DNA of 64,000 bases from Xylophilus sp. GOD-11R (GTDB lineage Bacteria > Pseudomonadota > Gammaproteobacteria > Burkholderiales > Burkholderiaceae_C). The notes beneath the pieces are model-generated. The model saw only the letters and a program-made list of their open reading frames with translations, did not search any database and had not been told where the DNA came from. The stretch lies in NCBI RefSeq assembly GCF_033546935.1, contig NZ_CP137854.1, positions 3,286,001 to 3,350,000 on the forward strand, in the 5' to 3' direction. Position 1 is the first letter of the stretch, and each line of letters starts with the position of its first letter. Below are positions 61,270 through 64,000 of this stretch, one piece after another. The translations under genes were made by a program, and so were the position numbers.

Positions 61270-62952
61270 ATGAACCCAATGTTGAAGAGAAGAAAGCTCC
61301 CGGCTCTGCTGGTGCTGGCCGCCGCCCTGGCGACCGTGCCCCTGACCGCCATACATGCGCAGGAAACCAAAAAGGTCGACGTGCTGCTGATCGGCGGCGG
61401 CATCATGAGCTCCACCCTGGGCATCTGGCTCAACGAACTCGAACCCGGCTGGACCATGGAAATGGTCGAGCGCCTCGACAAGGTCGCCGAGGAAAGCTCC
61501 AACGGCTGGAACAACGCCGGCACCGGCCACTCGGCGCTCGCCGAACTCAACTACACCCCCGAAGACGAGAAGACCGGCAAGGTCGACATCTCCAAGGCCA
61601 TCGAGATCAACGAGGCTTTCCAGATCTCGCGCCAGTTCTGGTCGTGGCAGGTGAAAAACGGCGTGCTGAAGAACCCGCGTTCCTTCATCAACTCCACGCC
61701 GCACATGAGCTTTCTCTGGGGTGACGAGAACATCGCCTTCCTCAAGAAGCGCTACGACGCGCTGCAGCAGAGCCCGCTGTTCCAGGGCATGCAGTATTCG
61801 GAAGACCCGGCGCAGATCGCCAAGTGGGTGCCGCTGATGATGGAAGGCCGTGATCCCAAGCAGAAGATCGCCGCCACCTGGAGCCCCATCGGCACCGACG
61901 TGAACTTCGGCGAGATCACCCGCCAGTTCGTCGGCAACCTGCAGACCAAGTCCAACTTCTCGCTCAAGCTCTCCAGCGAAGTGCAGGACATCAAGCGCAA
62001 CGCCGACGGCAGCTGGCGCGTTTCGTACAAGAACCTCAAGAGCGGCGCCAAGACCGAGACCGACGCCAAGTTCGTCTTCATCGGCGCCGGCGGCGGTGCG
62101 CTGCACCTGCTGCAGAAGTCCGGCATTCCGGAAGCCAAGGAATACGCGGCCTTCCCGGTCGGCGGCTCCTTCCTGGTCACCGAGAACCCCACCGTCGCGC
62201 AGATGCACCTGGCCAAGGCCTACGGCAAGGCCTCGGTCGGCGCGCCGCCGATGTCGGTGCCCCACCTCGACACCCGCGTGCTCGACGGCAAGCGCGTGAT
62301 CCTGTTCGGGCCCTTTGCCACCTTCTCGACCAAGTTCCTCAAGGAAGGCTCCTACCTCGACCTGCTGACCAGCACCAACGTCCACAACGTGTGGCCGATG
62401 ACGCGCGTGGGCGTGGAGCAGTACCCGTTGATCGAATACCTCGCCGGCCAGCTGATGCTCTCGGACGACGATCGTTTCAAGGCGCTGCAGGAGTACTTCC
62501 CCAACGCCAAGAAGGAAGACTGGCGCCTGTGGCAGGCCGGCCAGCGCGTGCAGATCATCAAGCGCGACGAGAAGAAGGGCGGCGTGCTCAAGCTCGGCAC
62601 CGAGATCGTCGCGTCCCAGGACCGCAGCATCGCCGGCCTGCTGGGTGCGTCGCCCGGCGCCTCCACCGCCGCGCCGATCATGCTGGGCGTGCTGGAGAAG
62701 GTCTTCAAGGACAAGGTCGCCACGCCCGAGTGGCAGGCCAAGATCCGCCAGATCGTGCCGAGCTACGGCACCAAGCTCAACGCCAGCGCCGCGCGCACCT
62801 ACGAAGAGTGGTCGTACACCGCCCAGACGCTGCAGCTGACCCCGCCACCGGTGATCGACACCGCCGCGCCTTCGCCCGGCGCCGCCGCCGCGCGTGGCGA
62901 ACAGCCCGCCGCGACCCGCACGCCCAAGGCCGCCAACGACATGGCGCTCTGA
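61270..62952 (+). CDS. mqo: Malate:quinone oxidoreductase
   Basis: A 560-residue FAD enzyme that oxidises malate to oxaloacetate and passes electrons to quinone. The FAD motif is [13 protein letters not shown], with the Mqo-specific [34 protein letters not shown] and [15 protein letters not shown] regions. ATG 61270 gives a basic then hydrophobic N-terminus ([16 protein letters not shown]) ending in IHAQE, which reads as a cleavable signal peptide or a membrane anchor. Ordinary Mqo is a peripheral protein on the cytoplasmic side. The C-terminal 40 residues are Ala/Pro-rich and non-conserved. An inverted repeat, GCGCGCA-N11-TGCGCGC (61075-61099), lies far upstream. Confidence 0.95.
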   Translation: MNPMLKRRKLPALLVLAAALATVPLTAIHAQETKKVDVLLIGGGIMSSTLGIWLNELEPGWTMEMVERLDKVAEESSNGWNNAGTGHSALAELNYTPEDEKTGKVDISKAIEINEAFQISRQFWSWQVKNGVLKNPRSFINSTPHMSFLWGDENIAFLKKRYDALQQSPLFQGMQYSEDPAQIAKWVPLMMEGRDPKQKIAATWSPIGTDVNFGEITRQFVGNLQTKSNFSLKLSSEVQDIKRNADGSWRVSYKNLKSGAKTETDAKFVFIGAGGGALHLLQKSGIPEAKEYAAFPVGGSFLVTENPTVAQMHLAKAYGKASVGAPPMSVPHLDTRVLDGKRVILFGPFATFSTKFLKEGSYLDLLTSTNVHNVWPMTRVGVEQYPLIEYLAGQLMLSDDDRFKALQEYFPNAKKEDWRLWQAGQRVQIIKRDEKKGGVLKLGTEIVASQDRSIAGLLGASPGASTAAPIMLGVLEKVFKDKVATPEWQAKIRQIVPSYGTKLNASAARTYEEWSYTAQTLQLTPPPVIDTAAPSPGAAAARGEQPAATRTPKAANDMAL

Positions 62953-62976
62953 CCCGGCCGGCGCGCCCGGTCTTCT

Positions 62977-63888
62977 TCAGCCGACGCCACCGGCGTCCGG
63001 CAACACCGACAGCAGCAATTTCATGGCGGTGGAGGGATTCTCGGAGCGCCAGCCTACCGCGATCTCCAGCTCCAGGTGGGCGCTGGAATCGGCGATGGTC
63101 TTGTAGACCACCCCCGGATGCGGAAGGCTGCCGGCCTGCGCCGGCAGCAGCACCACCCCCACCCCCGACGCCACCAGGCAGGCCATGCTCGGCATCTGCC
63201 AGGCCTCCAGCACCGTGCGCGGACTGAACCCTGCCTCGTTGCAGGCCATCAGAAACTTGCCGTACAGGCTGGGAATGCGGTCGGCGGGAAACGTCATGAA
63301 CGACTCGTCCGCCAGGTCGGCCAACCGCACCGATCGCGCCTTGGCCAGCCGGTGACCGCGCGGCAGCACCGCCACGAAGCGCTCCCGGTGAATCACCCGC
63401 ATCTGCAGCCCGCCGGCATCGCTCACCGGCAGCCGCAGGATGCCCACGTCGACCTTGCCGGCCACCAGGCTCGCCACCTGCTCCTTCGATATCTGCTCGC
63501 GCAGGTCGACGTCGATCGCCGGATAGCGCGCGCGGAAGTCCTGCAGGATGCGCGGCAGCAGCTCATAGCTCACCGAGCCCACGAAGCCGATGCACACCCG
63601 CCCGGCGATGCCCTGCGCCGCCCGCCGCGTGGCCTCCAGCGCGCGCTCCTCCTGCGCCAGCAGATTGCGCGCCTCGGCGAGAAACACCGCGCCGGCGTTG
63701 GTCAGCCGCACCGAATGGCGTGAGCGCTCGAGCAGCTGCACACCGACGATTTCTTCAAGCCGCTTGATGCCCTGGCTCAGCGGCGGCTGGGCCATGTGCA
63801 GGCGGGCGGCGGCGCGGCCGTAATGGAGTTCCTCGGCGACGGCGACGAACTGGCGGAGCAGGCGGCTGGAGATCATGGTGAAACGCAT
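62977..63888 (-). CDS. LysR-family transcriptional regulator
   Basis: A 303-residue regulator. The HTH is ELHYGRAAARLHMAQPPLSQGIKRLEEIVG, here as a continuous helix pair, with the class pattern seen in BenM/CatR-like aromatic or organic-acid regulators. The effector domain has FVGSVSYELLPRIL and VDVGILRLPV. ATG 63888 is used; ATG 63876 is possible. It is divergent from the gene starting at 63972 and probably controls it. The 83-base spacer should hold its binding site. It converges with mqo across 24 bases. Effector unknown. Confidence 0.9.
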   Translation of the reverse strand: MRFTMISSRLLRQFVAVAEELHYGRAAARLHMAQPPLSQGIKRLEEIVGVQLLERSRHSVRLTNAGAVFLAEARNLLAQEERALEATRRAAQGIAGRVCIGFVGSVSYELLPRILQDFRARYPAIDVDLREQISKEQVASLVAGKVDVGILRLPVSDAGGLQMRVIHRERFVAVLPRGHRLAKARSVRLADLADESFMTFPADRIPSLYGKFLMACNEAGFSPRTVLEAWQMPSMACLVASGVGVVLLPAQAGSLPHPGVVYKTIADSSAHLELEIAVGWRSENPSTAMKLLLSVLPDAGGVG

Positions 63889-63971
63889 TCTGTCTCACCA
63901 AAGACTCAAATCGTATTGGACGCGTCTCTCCGGCCTGCGCACACTGTCGGTGCAAAGCAAGGAGACAAAGA

Positions 63972-64000
63972 ATGACCAGCCCCACCACGCCCCTCGGCGA
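63972..64000 (+). CDS. Start of a gene cut by the window end
   Basis: AAGGAGA lies seven bases before ATG 63972, and the frame stays open to the window end (MTSPTTPLG). It is divergent from the LysR gene in the layout that LysR regulators usually have with their targets. Too short to name. Confidence 0.5.

Overview
The window is GC-rich chromosomal DNA of a betaproteobacterium. The signs point to Burkholderiales, most likely a Comamonadaceae-type genome (Variovorax/Xylophilus/Acidovorax kin). They are a large set of Bug (TctC-family) periplasmic receptors, MmgE/PrpD proteins, GntR/FCD and LysR regulators beside small catabolic operons, and a dispersed CTTTCTTTG-type intergenic repeat. I saw no rRNA, tRNA, CRISPR array, phage or recognisable transposase gene. 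The taxonomic placement is inference from gene content.

Layout. 1-1818: the tail of a membrane protein, then a ParD-like antitoxin gene one base ahead of a type I methionine aminopeptidase gene, behind a palindromic operator. 2160-11895: five Bug receptors, two MmgE/PrpD proteins, a LysR regulator and a 3-hydroxyisobutyrate dehydrogenase (HIBADH)-family enzyme. 11896-12921: a 1 kb gene-free island with a 72-bp tandem repeat and a 588-bp segment bounded by inverted CTTTCTTT-type repeats. 12922-15486: a metallo-beta-lactamase (MBL) lactonase-like, HIBADH and SDR operon, divergent from a GntR regulator at 15614. 16327-24023: a nine-gene operon coding for a carboxymuconolactone decarboxylase (CMD)-like protein, HIBADH, cupin, NIPSNAP, SDR and a complete branched-chain-type ABC importer. 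24309-28019: transglutaminase, LysR, a glutaredoxin-DinB fusion and a Bug receptor. 28046-34246: a CoA-ester operon (CoA-transferase, HMG-CoA-lyase family, two Bug receptors, acyl-CoA dehydrogenase), divergent from a PrpR-type sigma-54 activator; a good -24/-12 promoter faces the operon.

36364-44112 is a heavy-metal CBA efflux operon with its two-component system. 44291-47794 encodes a giant patatin-like phospholipase with a C-terminal membrane region. Next come a Bug receptor, isocitrate lyase, a D-erythronate-dehydrogenase-like enzyme, a stress-type SDR, an unknown 710-residue lipoprotein and a PPC/DUF296 protein. The final block holds a D-2-hydroxyacid dehydrogenase, a Bug receptor, a GntR regulator, a gamma-glutamyltransferase-like enzyme, a class II aldolase, malate:quinone oxidoreductase, a LysR regulator and the first codons of one more gene.

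How it works together. Most of the window looks like a patchwork of uptake-plus-catabolism modules for organic acids and CoA-linked acids. Ten orphan Bug receptors, with no TctA/TctB membrane partner here, supply recognition. Dehydratases, dehydrogenases, CoA-transferase, lyase and acyl-CoA dehydrogenase process substrates. Isocitrate lyase and malate:quinone oxidoreductase feed two-carbon and malate flux into central metabolism. Several intergenic palindromes recur between modules: an AGGATTGTMTGATG-type site at three places, TGGATCCA at three places, and FCD-like GTATGA sites. They suggest local GntR regulons. Start codons were chosen by ribosome-site position where possible.
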